A program made the translations under genes and the position numbers. The notes beneath the pieces are model-generated. The model was not told the DNA's origin and made no database searches. It saw only the letters and a list, made by a program, of their open reading frames with translations. Below, one piece after another: positions 19,187-27,581 of a stretch of 64,000 bases of DNA. Origin of the DNA: Hyphomicrobiales bacterium (lineage in GTDB: Bacteria; Pseudomonadota; Alphaproteobacteria; Rhizobiales; Rhizobiaceae). The DNA lies in contig UCNE01000018.1 of assembly GCA_900473685.1 (NCBI GenBank), positions 186,001 to 250,000 on the forward strand, read 5' to 3'. Within the stretch, counting starts at the first letter, position 1; every line of letters begins with the position of its first letter.

Positions 19187-19639
19187 CTAGACCGCAGCGT
19201 AGATCGTATCGGCGCGCTTCTCGAACGCTTCGGAGAACATCCGGAATGCCCGGTCGAACATCGAGCCCATGACGGCGCCGAGAATGCGGCTCTTGAATTC
19301 ATAGTCGATGAAGAAATTGACAGAACAGCCGCCCTCACCCAACGCTTCGAAACTCCAGCGGTTGTCGAGATACTTGAACGGGCCATCGATATATTTGACG
19401 TCGATGATACGTTCCACCTTATTGAGCAGAACCTGCGTCGTGAATGTCTCGCGGATCGCCTTGTAGCCGACGGTCATGTCGGCGACGAGCAGTTCCTTGC
19501 CGTCACGCTGCTTGCGCGAACGCACGGTCAGCGCCTCGCAAAGCGGCAGAAACTCGGGATATTTTTCAACATCGGCGATCAGATCGAACATCTGGTCGGG
19601 TGAATGCTTGACGGGCCGGCGGGTCTCGAATTGTGGCAT
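19187..19639 (-). CDS. ratA: RatA/COQ10-type START domain protein (ubiquinone-binding)
   Basis: A 150-residue polyketide-cyclase/START fold protein of the COQ10/RatA family, which binds ubiquinone or related lipids and supports respiration; in E. coli the relative was described as a ribosome-association toxin. Visible family features are the N-terminal FETRRPVKHSPDQMFDLIAD, the conserved DVEKYPEFLPLCEAL, and the C-terminal long helix (SRILGAVMGSMFDRAFRMF). There is no partner ratB gene, so a housekeeping lipid-binding role is more likely than a toxin role. Confidence 0.88.
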   Translation of the reverse strand: MPQFETRRPVKHSPDQMFDLIADVEKYPEFLPLCEALTVRSRKQRDGKELLVADMTVGYKAIRETFTTQVLLNKVERIIDVKYIDGPFKYLDNRWSFEALGEGGCSVNFFIDYEFKSRILGAVMGSMFDRAFRMFSEAFEKRADTIYAAV

Positions 19640-19687
19640 GGCGTTCAGATATTCAATGATCTGCGGAAAAACAAGATGTGGTTGGTA

Positions 19688-20272
19688 TCATGCGCGAGAA
19701 GCAGACGCGTGTTGAGCGACATGTTCCAGCAGGCGCCGTGTTTCGGCATGCGACCGGACAATGAACACCGGCACTTCAGAACCATAATCCGCCAGCTTCT
19801 GTTCGATCTCCGGGCTTTCCGTCTTCTCGAAATTCCAGACGTAGGACAGGAATTCCTGCGTCAGGCGCTCAGGGCAGTTCTCGGCCATTTCCGGGCGCGT
19901 CCTGCCGCGCAACCGGACCCAGCGGCTGATGACGCCATAGAGCGAAACATGGCGGGGCGGACGCATCCAGATGACGAGATCGGTGCGCGGCAGGCGCAGC
20001 GGCAAAGTGCCCGGGCTCGTGCCATCCATGATCCATTGCGGTTGCGCCACCGTCCGCTCGACAATCTCCAGCGCTTCGGCCCTTGGCCGCTGCGTCCATC
20101 CCGGCATCCAGAAAACGTCGCGGTCCATGGAGACATAAGGAAGCGCCAGCCAGCGCGACAGGGTCTGCGCCAACGTGCTCTTGCCGCTGCCGGAACAGCC
20201 GATGACAAGAATACGGCGGGCAGTGCCAAGGGTCACCGCCGCTTGCTCAGCATTCAACAGCCTATTGGACAT
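19688..20272 (-). CDS. P-loop adenylate-kinase-like protein, copy 1 (topology-modulation family)
   Basis: A 194-residue P-loop NTPase of the family annotated as 'DNA topology modulation protein' or shikimate/adenylate-kinase-like. Walker A is VIGCSGSGKST near residue 24. The lid region carries YVSMDRDVFWMPGW and the conserved WIMDGTSPGTLPLR. It overlaps the upstream paralogue by 11 bases. The two share the order of all motifs (GCSG-GKST, YVSMDRD-FW-PGW, WIMDG, RTDLV-W, EFLSY-WNFE), so they arose by tandem duplication. The substrate is unknown; small-molecule kinase activity is an inference. Confidence 0.82.
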   Translation of the reverse strand: MSNRLLNAEQAAVTLGTARRILVIGCSGSGKSTLAQTLSRWLALPYVSMDRDVFWMPGWTQRPRAEALEIVERTVAQPQWIMDGTSPGTLPLRLPRTDLVIWMRPPRHVSLYGVISRWVRLRGRTRPEMAENCPERLTQEFLSYVWNFEKTESPEIEQKLADYGSEVPVFIVRSHAETRRLLEHVAQHASASRA

Positions 20273-20843
20273 TGATCGCTCCCTGCACGCTTTCGGCCAG
20301 AGCGTGGATATCCCGGCGGCTCCTGAGTGTCAGAACCGGCACCTCCGGCGCATGCCGGTCGAGCATCCGGATGATCACGGGAGAAACGCGCCGTTCGAAA
20401 TTCCAGATATAGGAGAGGAATTCACGATCCGGCAGCTGTTCAGGACAACCCGGAGCCATGTCGGGGCGCACACGGCCAAAGCTCGACGCGACCCGGCAGA
20501 CAAGCCCCCAAAGACAGACGCGCCGCGGTACCCGAACCCAGACAACCAGATCGGTTCTTGGAAACCGCAGGTCAAACGTGGATGGGCCGCTGCCGTCCAT
20601 GATCCAGCGATTCTGCGCAACACTGGCTGCGATCAGAGCCCGCTCTTCAGTCTTCGGGCGCTTGACCCAACCGGGCAACCAGAAAAAATCCCTGTCCATT
20701 GAGACGTAAGGCAGACCAAGCTTTTCAGAGAGTTTTCGAGACAGCGTGCTCTTACCGCCGCCCGAGCAGCCGATCACCAGGATGCGGCTTGCCTGCCGCA
20801 GGCGCGGCAAGGCATCTTCGATGTCCGGAAGATAGGAGGGCAT
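20262..20843 (-). CDS. P-loop adenylate-kinase-like protein, copy 2
   Basis: Upstream paralogue of the preceding gene, 193 residues from the ATG at 20843, which has GGAG five bases upstream. The longer frame begins with TTG at 20882 and looks less likely. Walker A is VIGCSGGGKST near residue 22, followed by YVSMDRDFFWLPGW and RWIMDGSGPSTFDLRFPRTD. The C-terminal halves of the two copies diverge (SEVPVFIVRS versus APEVPVLTLRS), suggesting different partners or substrates. The function is not established. Confidence 0.82.
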   Translation of the reverse strand: MPSYLPDIEDALPRLRQASRILVIGCSGGGKSTLSRKLSEKLGLPYVSMDRDFFWLPGWVKRPKTEERALIAASVAQNRWIMDGSGPSTFDLRFPRTDLVVWVRVPRRVCLWGLVCRVASSFGRVRPDMAPGCPEQLPDREFLSYIWNFERRVSPVIIRMLDRHAPEVPVLTLRSRRDIHALAESVQGAINVQ

Positions 20844-20907
20844 GGCGGCTCCAACGTGTGAGCCGCGCACCATAGAGTTCAAATCCGGATTGGCAACCTG
20901 CCGATGA

Positions 20908-21885
20908 TTATCCGGCGGCTGCCGCCAGCTTCTTCTCGCGGTTTGCCTTCAGCCGGGCGAAATCGTCACCGGCATGGTGCGACGAGCGGGTCAGCGGGCT
21001 GGAGGCGACCATCAGGAAGCCCTTGGTGTAGGCGACGGTCTCATAGGACTTGAATTCTTCCGGCGTGACAAAGCTCATGACCTGATGATGCTTGCGGGTC
21101 GGCTGCAGGTACTGGCCGATGGTCAGGAAGTCGACATCGGCCGTGCGCAGGTCGTCCATGAGCTGCAGCACTTCATTGCGCTCTTCGCCAAGGCCAACCA
21201 TGATGCCGGACTTGGTGAACATCGTCGGATCGAGTTCCTTGACCCGCTGCAGAAGCCGGATCGAATGGAAATAGCGCGCGCCCGGGCGAACCGTCAGATA
21301 GTTGCCTGGAACCGTTTCCATATTGTGGTTGAAGACGTCAGGCTTGGCGGCGACGACGCGCTCCAGCGCACCGGGCTTCTTCAGGAAGTCGGGCGTCAGG
21401 ATTTCGATGGTCGTCAGGGGTGATGCGGCGCGAATGGCCCAGATCACCTTTTCAAAATGCTCGGCACCCCCGTCGGCCAGATCGTCACGGTCGACCGAGG
21501 TGATGACCACATGAGAAAGGCCCATCTGCTTGACGGCCTTGGCAACGTTTTCCGGTTCGGCCATATCCAACGCGTTCGGCTTGCCTGTGGAGACATTGCA
21601 GAAGGCGCAGGCGCGGGTACAGATCTCGCCCATGATCATGAAGGTCGCGTGCTTCTTGTCCCAGCACTCGCCGATATTCGGGCAGCCCGCCTCTTCGCAG
21701 ACCGTGACGAGCTTGTGCTCCTTCACGATCGACTTGGTTTCGGCATACCCCTTCGAGGTCGGCGCCTTGACGCGAATCCATTCCGGCTTGCGCAGCATCT
21801 CGGTATCGGGCTTGTGGGCCTTTTCCGGGTGGCGAATGCGTGGGGCATCGGGATCAAGAGTGGTGCGGTCGAGGATCGTGACCAT
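20908..21885 (-). CDS. lipA: Lipoyl synthase
   Basis: Radical SAM enzyme inserting two sulfurs into octanoyl-protein to form the lipoyl cofactor. Started at the ATG at 21885 (MVTILDRTT) for a 325-residue product, matching rhizobial homologues; the frame continues upstream to 21915. It has the auxiliary cluster cysteines [12 protein letters not shown] near residue 64, the radical SAM motif CTRACAFC near residue 91, and the C-terminal RSSHHA serine ligand. It lies downstream of lpdA and pdhABC, whose lipoyl domains are its substrates, so the cluster supplies both complex and cofactor. Confidence 0.96.
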   Translation of the reverse strand: MVTILDRTTLDPDAPRIRHPEKAHKPDTEMLRKPEWIRVKAPTSKGYAETKSIVKEHKLVTVCEEAGCPNIGECWDKKHATFMIMGEICTRACAFCNVSTGKPNALDMAEPENVAKAVKQMGLSHVVITSVDRDDLADGGAEHFEKVIWAIRAASPLTTIEILTPDFLKKPGALERVVAAKPDVFNHNMETVPGNYLTVRPGARYFHSIRLLQRVKELDPTMFTKSGIMVGLGEERNEVLQLMDDLRTADVDFLTIGQYLQPTRKHHQVMSFVTPEEFKSYETVAYTKGFLMVASSPLTRSSHHAGDDFARLKANREKKLAAAAG

Positions 21886-21980
21886 CAATGGCTTCCAATT
21901 TTGCTTCAAGCGCAACAGCGCGCCCGTCAGGGCCGGATAGAGTGGCCCGCCCTTTCAGATGGAGGCGAGCCCTAACACAA

Positions 21981-23426
21981 TCAAGCGTTCAGTGCACGCC
22001 CATAGGCATCGAGCACGCTTTCCTTCAGCGTTTCCGAAATCGTCGGATGCGGGAAGATCGTGTGCATCAAATCTTCCTCGGTGGTTTCGAGGTTCATGGC
22101 GACGACAAAGCCCTGAATCAGCTCGGTTACTTCGGCGCCAACCAGATGCGCACCGAGCAGTTCGCCGGTCTTCTTGTCGAAGATGGTTTTCACCAGGCCC
22201 TGATCCTCACCAAGAGCGATCGCCTTGCCATTGGCAACGAACGGGAAGCGGCCGACGCGGATATCGCGGCCTTCGGCCTTGGCCCTGGCTTCGGTTAGAC
22301 CGACCGAAGCGACCTGCGGATTGCAATAGGTGCAGCCCGGGATTTTCAGCTTGTCCATCGGATGAACGTTCGGCAGCCCGGCGATCTTTTCGACGCAGAT
22401 GACGGCTTCATGCTCGGCCTTGTGAGCCAGCATCGGCGGGCCGGCAACGTCGCCGATCGCATAAACACCTGGCACGTTGGTCTTGCCATAACCGTCGATG
22501 ACGATGCACCCACGGTCGGTCTTGACGCCGAGCGCTTCAAGGCCGAGATTTTCGATATTACCCTGCACGCCGACAGCCGAAATCATCCGGTCAGCGGTGA
22601 TCTTCTCGACCGAGCCGTCCTTCTTCTCGACATGGGCCGTGACCGAATTGGCTGATTTTTCGACCTTCGTCACCTTCGCATCAAGGATGATCTTCATGCC
22701 CTGCTTGTCGAACTGCTTCTTGGCGAAGGCGGAGATTTCCGCATCCTCGACCGGCATGACCTGGCTCATGACCTCAACGACGGTCACATCGACGCCCATG
22801 GTGCGGTAGAACGACGCGAACTCGATGCCGATGGCGCCGGAGCCCATGACCAGCAGCGACTTCGGCATTTCTTCCGGCTTCATTGCCTCGAAATAGGTCC
22901 AGATCAGCTTGCCATCCGGCTCGATGCCCGGCAGCGCGCGCGGACGGGCGCCGGTGGCGACGATGATATGCTTGGCGGTGTAGGTGCCCTCGCCCAGCGT
23001 GTTCTTCGGGATCGGCCCCTGAGGCTGGACGATTGCCTTGGTGGTCTTGGCAACGACGATCTCGTTGGCCTTGGTGAGCTTTGCCTCACCCCAGATCACA
23101 TCGACCTTGTTCTTCTTCATCAGGAAGGCGACGCCGCCGTTCATCCGTTCGGCGATGCCGCGCGACCGCTTGACGATTGCCTGCAGGTCCGGCGAAATCT
23201 TGCCTTCCAGCGTCAGACCGTAGTTCTTCGCGTGTTCTGCAAGGTGCAGCACTTCGGCGGAACGCAGCAGCGCCTTGGTCGGGATGCAGCCCCAGTTGGA
23301 GCAGATGCCGGCCAGGTGCTCGCGTTCGACCACGGCAACCTTCAGGCCCAGCTGCGCTGCGCGGATGGCCGCGATATAGCCGCCGGGGCCGGAACCGATC
23401 ACGATGACGTCGTAGGAATTTGCCAT
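21981..23426 (-). CDS. lpdA: Dihydrolipoamide dehydrogenase (E3)
   Basis: FAD/NAD flavoenzyme reoxidising dihydrolipoyl groups of the pyruvate dehydrogenase complex. The 481-residue product starts at the ATG at 23426 with AGGAAAC upstream; the longer frame to 23477 overlaps the GNAT gene. It has FAD-binding VIGSGPGGYIAAIRAAQ, the redox-active disulfide CSNWGC near residue 38, NAD-binding VMGSGAIGIEFASFY, and the C-terminal HPTISE catalytic histidine. It is the E3 partner of pdhABC, upstream on the same strand, with a GNAT and an SGNH hydrolase gene in between. Confidence 0.95.
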   Translation of the reverse strand: MANSYDVIVIGSGPGGYIAAIRAAQLGLKVAVVEREHLAGICSNWGCIPTKALLRSAEVLHLAEHAKNYGLTLEGKISPDLQAIVKRSRGIAERMNGGVAFLMKKNKVDVIWGEAKLTKANEIVVAKTTKAIVQPQGPIPKNTLGEGTYTAKHIIVATGARPRALPGIEPDGKLIWTYFEAMKPEEMPKSLLVMGSGAIGIEFASFYRTMGVDVTVVEVMSQVMPVEDAEISAFAKKQFDKQGMKIILDAKVTKVEKSANSVTAHVEKKDGSVEKITADRMISAVGVQGNIENLGLEALGVKTDRGCIVIDGYGKTNVPGVYAIGDVAGPPMLAHKAEHEAVICVEKIAGLPNVHPMDKLKIPGCTYCNPQVASVGLTEARAKAEGRDIRVGRFPFVANGKAIALGEDQGLVKTIFDKKTGELLGAHLVGAEVTELIQGFVVAMNLETTEEDLMHTIFPHPTISETLKESVLDAYGRALNA

Positions 23427-23446
23427 TCTTGTTTCCTGCCTCTTCC

Positions 23447-24028
23447 TTAGGTCATGTTCCGGGCCAAGAGGACCCATTCATGCCTTTTGCTATCTTCAAA
23501 GAGCGGCACGGCTTCAAGCCTCGCCTTCTCTACAAATCCGTTGGCCGCATAGAGTGCCAGCGCCGTATCATTGTGGCTTTCGGTGATCAGGCTGACCTGT
23601 CTGCCGTCAGCCTTGCCGATTTCATGGGCAAGCAAAGCCCGTCCGATACCCTTGCCGCGATGGTGCCGGTAGACACCCAGGCTGTCGATGAACCGGCTGC
23701 CGATCACCGTGACCTGCAACTCCAGCAACGGCTTGATCACCGGATGCGGCGCGATCATCTCGCGCACGGTCTCATCCAGGTCGTAGCCGATCGACACGCC
23801 GGCAATCTCACTGTTCCATTCCGCCAGCGTTGCATCTTTCCAGGTGCCGGGCTCGTCGTCCATCCGCATGCGCGACCGCCCCTGCTCCATGGCGGTATCC
23901 TTCATTCCCCGCATCACCGCGCCGTGCCAGAGCCAGGTCGCAAAACCGTGGGAGGCGACATCGACCAGAATGGCCAAATCCGCCGCATCCCGCCGTTCTG
24001 CCGCCCGCAGATGCAGAGCCGCCGTCAT
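23447..24028 (-). CDS. GNAT-family N-acetyltransferase
   Basis: A 193-residue GNAT protein with the acetyl-CoA pyrophosphate loop RHHRGKGIGRALLAHE near residue 128 and the following NDTALALYAANGF helix. The substrate is unknown. The start ATG directly abuts the stop of the upstream hydrolase gene (TGA then ATG, 24031-24026), so the two are translationally coupled. It is embedded between pdhC and lpdA, but nothing in the sequence ties it to pyruvate metabolism. The closest family description is N-acetyltransferase of unassigned specificity. Confidence 0.85.
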   Translation of the reverse strand: MTAALHLRAAERRDAADLAILVDVASHGFATWLWHGAVMRGMKDTAMEQGRSRMRMDDEPGTWKDATLAEWNSEIAGVSIGYDLDETVREMIAPHPVIKPLLELQVTVIGSRFIDSLGVYRHHRGKGIGRALLAHEIGKADGRQVSLITESHNDTALALYAANGFVEKARLEAVPLFEDSKRHEWVLLARNMT

Positions 24029-24670
24029 TCAGAGCCCGAGCATCATCCGGACCATCGGCTCAAGGCCGCGTCCGATGGCGCGCGTATTGTCCACATCCAG
24101 ATGCACGCCATCGAGCGGCGTCGTCACCGCCACCGAACCGGAATCGAAGAAACCGCAACCGAGTTCATCGGCGAGATCGGCATAGAGCGAGGCCATCATC
24201 GATGATTGTTCGACAGCACCGGCGAACATCGCCGCAAAATTTGCATTCGCCGTTTCACTGATCGCCGGCGGCGCAACGATCAGAATTTCAGGCGCCTCAG
24301 CCTGCACATCCGGCCAGCTATGGTGCCAGACCAGCTTGACCAGTCTCTCGATGCCCTTCACCGCGCCAAAGGCGGTTCCGTGCAACAAGGGTTTCATATC
24401 GTTGGTGCCAAGCAGAAGAATAACCAGATCGACCGGGGCATGGGTCTGCAGGACGGTCGGCAGGATGCGCACGCCGTTGCGGTCGCAGTCAGCCAGGTGG
24501 TCGTCATAAGCCGTCGTGCGGCCGTTCAGACCCTCGGCAATCACCTGGACGCCATTGCCCAGCGCTGCTTGCAGGACACTCGGCCAGCGGTCACCCAACG
24601 CATGCCGGCCGCCGGTCTCCGCGTCATATCCCCAGGTCAGACTGTCACCGTAGCAAAGGACTGTTTTCAT
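24029..24670 (-). CDS. SGNH/GDSL hydrolase (arylesterase-like)
   Basis: A 213-residue serine esterase of the SGNH fold. Block I is CYGDSLTWGY (nucleophile Ser near residue 9), block III is LLLGTNDM near residue 95, and block V is DGVHLDVDN with the catalytic Asp-His near residue 190. There is no signal peptide, so it is likely cytoplasmic. The chosen ATG at 24670 is preceded by an in-frame GTG at 24673. It resembles rhizobial arylesterases active on short acyl esters, but the natural substrate is not known. It is coupled to the GNAT gene downstream. Confidence 0.87.
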   Translation of the reverse strand: MKTVLCYGDSLTWGYDAETGGRHALGDRWPSVLQAALGNGVQVIAEGLNGRTTAYDDHLADCDRNGVRILPTVLQTHAPVDLVILLLGTNDMKPLLHGTAFGAVKGIERLVKLVWHHSWPDVQAEAPEILIVAPPAISETANANFAAMFAGAVEQSSMMASLYADLADELGCGFFDSGSVAVTTPLDGVHLDVDNTRAIGRGLEPMVRMMLGL

Positions 24671-24719
24671 CACGATAGACCTTCAGCGAGCCATTGACCC
24701 GAAAACCTAAACTTGCGTC

Positions 24720-24768
24720 ATTCCTGTACTTGTCACAGGAATCAAGTCACGCGACGTCTGTCGCGTGA
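24720..24768. repeat. RIME-like intergenic palindromic element
   Basis: Two adjacent perfect hairpins: ATTCCTGT (24720-24727) with ACAGGAAT (24735-24742), then TCACGCGAC (24747-24755) with GTCGCGTGA (24760-24768). The first arm pair and its TTGTC loop look like the rhizobium-specific intergenic mosaic elements (RIME) that I know from Sinorhizobium and Agrobacterium genomes. That identification is from memory. It lies between pdhC and the SGNH hydrolase gene, in the untranslated part of what could otherwise be one transcript. Confidence 0.6.
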
Positions 24769-24799
24769 AAGAGTCTTCGCTCACGGACATGAGCGGACA

Positions 24800-24819
24800 C
24801 CCTCCCCGCAAGGGGAGGG
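24800..24819 (-). terminator. GC-rich hairpin after pdhC
   Basis: CCCTCCCC (24800-24807) and GGGGAGGG (24812-24819) pair perfectly around a GCAA loop, 9 bases after the pdhC stop. No T-run follows on the minus strand, so it may slow decay or attenuate rather than terminate. It adjoins the RIME-like element and may belong to it. Confidence 0.45.
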
Positions 24820-24828
24820 AAAACTCAC

Positions 24829-26166
24829 TTAAACCAGCATACCCATCGGGCTTTCGATGTAGCGCTTGAAGGCGCCGAGCAGTTCGGCTCCGAGCGCACC
24901 ATCGACGGCGCGGTGGTCGGTCGACAGCGTCACGGTCATGACATTGGCAACGACCATCTGGCCCTTCTTGACCACGACCCGCTCCTCGCCGGCCCCGATC
25001 GCAAGGATCGTCGCATGCGGAGGATTGACGACGGCAGCGAAGTTCTTGACGCCCATCATGCCCATGTTCGACACAGCCGTCGTGCCGCCTTGGAATTCCT
25101 CGGGCTTCAGCTTGCGGCTCTTGGCGCGGGCGCCGAGATCCTTCATCTCGTTGGAGATGGCCGACAGGCTCTTCAGCTCGGCGCTGCGGACGATCGGGGT
25201 GATCAGGCCGCCCGGGATCGACACGGCAACACCGACATCGGCGTGCTTGTGCTTGACCATGTTGGTTTCGGTCCAGGAGACGTTGGCATCCGGAACGTCA
25301 CGCAGGGCAAGCGCAAGCGCCTTGATGACCATGTCGTTGACCGAGAGCTTGTAGGCAGGCTTGCCGTCCCGTTCCGGGGCTGCAGTATTGAGCTGTGCTC
25401 GCAGTGCAAGCAACGCATCCAGTTCGCAATCGACGGAAACGTAGAAATGCGGAATGGTCTGCTTGCTCTCCTGCAGGCGCTTGGCGATCACCTTGCGCAT
25501 GCCGTCATGCGGCACGAGTTCGTAGGAGCCTTCGGCGAAGTTCTTGAGAACGGCTTCGTCGGACGCGCCCTTGGCAAGCGGAGCCGGAGCAGCGGCGGTT
25601 GCGGAAACAGCGGCCGCAGGCGCAGCCTTTGCACCACCACCGGCAACGGCGGTTTCGACATCCTTCTTGATCACACGGCCATGCGGGCCGGTACCGGCAA
25701 CAGCCGAGATATCGATCCCGGCATCCTTGGCCAGACGGCGGGCGAGCGGCGACGAGAAGGTCCTCGTACCGGATGACGCCGGAGCCGACGCCTGAGCGGC
25801 AGCCGGGGCCGGAGCAGCGGCTGGTGCTGCTTCTGTTTTTGCCGGAGCGGCTTCAGCCTTAGCAGGCTCGGCCTTTGCAGCCGGTGCCGCCCCGCCGCCG
25901 GAAGCGGCAGCAGCAACATCTTCGCCTTCAGCGGCAAGGATTGCGATCAAGGCATTGACCTTGACACCTTCGGTGCCTGCCGCAACGACGAGCTTGGCAA
26001 CAGTGCCTTCATCGACGGCTTCGACTTCCATCGTCGCCTTGTCGGTCTCGATCTCGCAGAGAACGTCGCCGGCGGAGACCTTGTCGCCTTCCTTGACCAG
26101 CCACTTGGCGAGGTTACCCTCTTCCATGGTCGGCGAAAGGGCTGGCATGGTGATGTTGATAGGCAT
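24829..26166 (-). CDS. pdhC: Pyruvate dehydrogenase E2, dihydrolipoamide acetyltransferase
   Basis: Core of the pyruvate dehydrogenase complex, transferring acetyl from lipoate to CoA. The 445 residues contain a lipoyl domain (1-80; lipoyl-Lys in [12 protein letters not shown] near residue 43), an Ala/Pro/Lys-rich flexible linker (about 90-135), an E1/E3-binding domain (SPLARRLAKDAGIDISAVAG, near residue 140) and the catalytic acyltransferase domain with HADVGVAV and the C-terminal DHRAVDGA (His and Asp near residue 417). It follows pdhB by 14 bases in the operon pdhA-pdhB-pdhC. Confidence 0.97.
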   Translation of the reverse strand: MPINITMPALSPTMEEGNLAKWLVKEGDKVSAGDVLCEIETDKATMEVEAVDEGTVAKLVVAAGTEGVKVNALIAILAAEGEDVAAAASGGGAAPAAKAEPAKAEAAPAKTEAAPAAAPAPAAAQASAPASSGTRTFSSPLARRLAKDAGIDISAVAGTGPHGRVIKKDVETAVAGGGAKAAPAAAVSATAAAPAPLAKGASDEAVLKNFAEGSYELVPHDGMRKVIAKRLQESKQTIPHFYVSVDCELDALLALRAQLNTAAPERDGKPAYKLSVNDMVIKALALALRDVPDANVSWTETNMVKHKHADVGVAVSIPGGLITPIVRSAELKSLSAISNEMKDLGARAKSRKLKPEEFQGGTTAVSNMGMMGVKNFAAVVNPPHATILAIGAGEERVVVKKGQMVVANVMTVTLSTDHRAVDGALGAELLGAFKRYIESPMGMLV

Positions 26167-26180
26167 CTCTTCCCCCTCCC

Positions 26181-27560
26181 TTATTTGTAGCAGACGGTCT
26201 TTACCGCCTGGACGACTTCGCCGACATTCGGCAGGGCCAGCTTTTCAAGGTTGGCGGCGTATGGCATCGGAACGTCCTTGCCGGCGATCGTCAGGATCGG
26301 CGCATCGAGATAATCGAAGGCCTGCTGCATCACGCGGGTGGCAATTTCGGTACCGACGGAGGACTGCGGGAAGCCTTCCTCGACGGTGACCAGACGGCCC
26401 GTCTTCTTGACCGATTCAATCACGGCCGGCAGGTCCATCGGACGGATGGTTCGAAGGTCGATGATCTCGACGTCGATGCCTTCCTTCTCCAGTTCAGCCG
26501 CAGCCTTGACCGCATAGGTCATGCCGATGCCGAAGGAAACGATGGTCGCATCCTTGCCGACGCGGTGAATACGCGCCTTGCCGATCGGCAGGACGAAATC
26601 ATCCATCTTCGGCACGTCGAAGGAGTGACCGTAGAGGATTTCGTTTTCAAGGAAGATCACCGGGTTCGGATCGCGGATCGCAGCCTTGAGCAGGCCCTTC
26701 GCGTCAGCTGCCGTGTAAGGCATGACGACCTTGAGGCCCGGAATATGGCTGTACCAGGCGGCATAGCACTGCGAGTGCTGAGCGCCGACGCGGGCAGCAG
26801 CACCCGACGGACCACGGAACACCATCGGAGCGCCCATCTGTCCACCGGACATGTAGAGGGTCTTTGCGGCCGAGTTGATGATTTGGTCGATCGCCTGCAT
26901 GGCGAAGTTGAAGGTCATGAACTCGACGATCGGGCGCAGACCGGTCATCGCAGCACCGACGCCGATACCGGCAAAGCCGTGTTCGGTGATCGGCGTATCG
27001 ACAACGCGACGGGGGCCGAATTCCTGTAGCAGCCCTTGCGTGATCTTGTAGGCGCCCTGATATTCGGCGACTTCCTCGCCCATGACGAAGACGTCTTCGC
27101 TGCGGCGCATTTCTTCGGCCATCGCATCGCGAAGCGCTTCGCGCACGGTGATGGAGACCATTTCGGTACCGGCCGGAATATCCGGATCGGAGGGAATATC
27201 AGCCTTTGGCTGGGCCGGAACGGGCGCGGATGCTTCGGACTTTGCCGGTGCTTCAGTCTTCGCAGGCTCGGCGGCAGGTGCTGCAGCCTTCGGAGCCGCA
27301 ACGTCACTGGCGCTCTCGCCGTCCTGAAGCAGGACTGCAATCGCAGTGTTGACCTTGACGCCTTCAGTACCGGCAGCAATCAGCAGCTTGCCGATGATGC
27401 CTTCGTCGACGGCTTCCACTTCCATGGTGGCCTTGTCGGTTTCGATCTCGGCGATCACGTCGCCGGAAGTGACCTTGTCACCTTCGTTTTTCAGCCATTT
27501 GCTGAGCGTGCCTTCTTCCATCGTCGGGGACAGAGCGGGCATCAGAATTTCGATAGGCAT
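26181..27560 (-). CDS. pdhB: Pyruvate dehydrogenase E1 beta subunit with N-terminal lipoyl domain
   Basis: Forms the heterotetrameric E1 with PdhA for thiamine-dependent pyruvate decarboxylation. The 459 residues are longer than a plain E1-beta (about 325) because an intact lipoyl domain (1-80; [12 protein letters not shown], lipoyl-Lys near residue 43) and a Pro/Ala linker (about 90-135) precede the transketolase-like domain ([17 protein letters not shown] onward; GAHHSQ region as [12 protein letters not shown]). The fused lipoyl domain is known in alphaproteobacteria. Its N terminus is close to that of the adjacent E2, so the domain was probably copied between them. Confidence 0.96.
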   Translation of the reverse strand: MPIEILMPALSPTMEEGTLSKWLKNEGDKVTSGDVIAEIETDKATMEVEAVDEGIIGKLLIAAGTEGVKVNTAIAVLLQDGESASDVAAPKAAAPAAEPAKTEAPAKSEASAPVPAQPKADIPSDPDIPAGTEMVSITVREALRDAMAEEMRRSEDVFVMGEEVAEYQGAYKITQGLLQEFGPRRVVDTPITEHGFAGIGVGAAMTGLRPIVEFMTFNFAMQAIDQIINSAAKTLYMSGGQMGAPMVFRGPSGAAARVGAQHSQCYAAWYSHIPGLKVVMPYTAADAKGLLKAAIRDPNPVIFLENEILYGHSFDVPKMDDFVLPIGKARIHRVGKDATIVSFGIGMTYAVKAAAELEKEGIDVEIIDLRTIRPMDLPAVIESVKKTGRLVTVEEGFPQSSVGTEIATRVMQQAFDYLDAPILTIAGKDVPMPYAANLEKLALPNVGEVVQAVKTVCYK

Positions 27561-27581
27561 GATGTTTTCCTCGTCCCGGTC

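Noticed and set aside
19187..19639. RatA as a toxin-antitoxin module
   Set aside because: There is no RatB-like partner in either direction; the COQ10-like housekeeping role is more likely.
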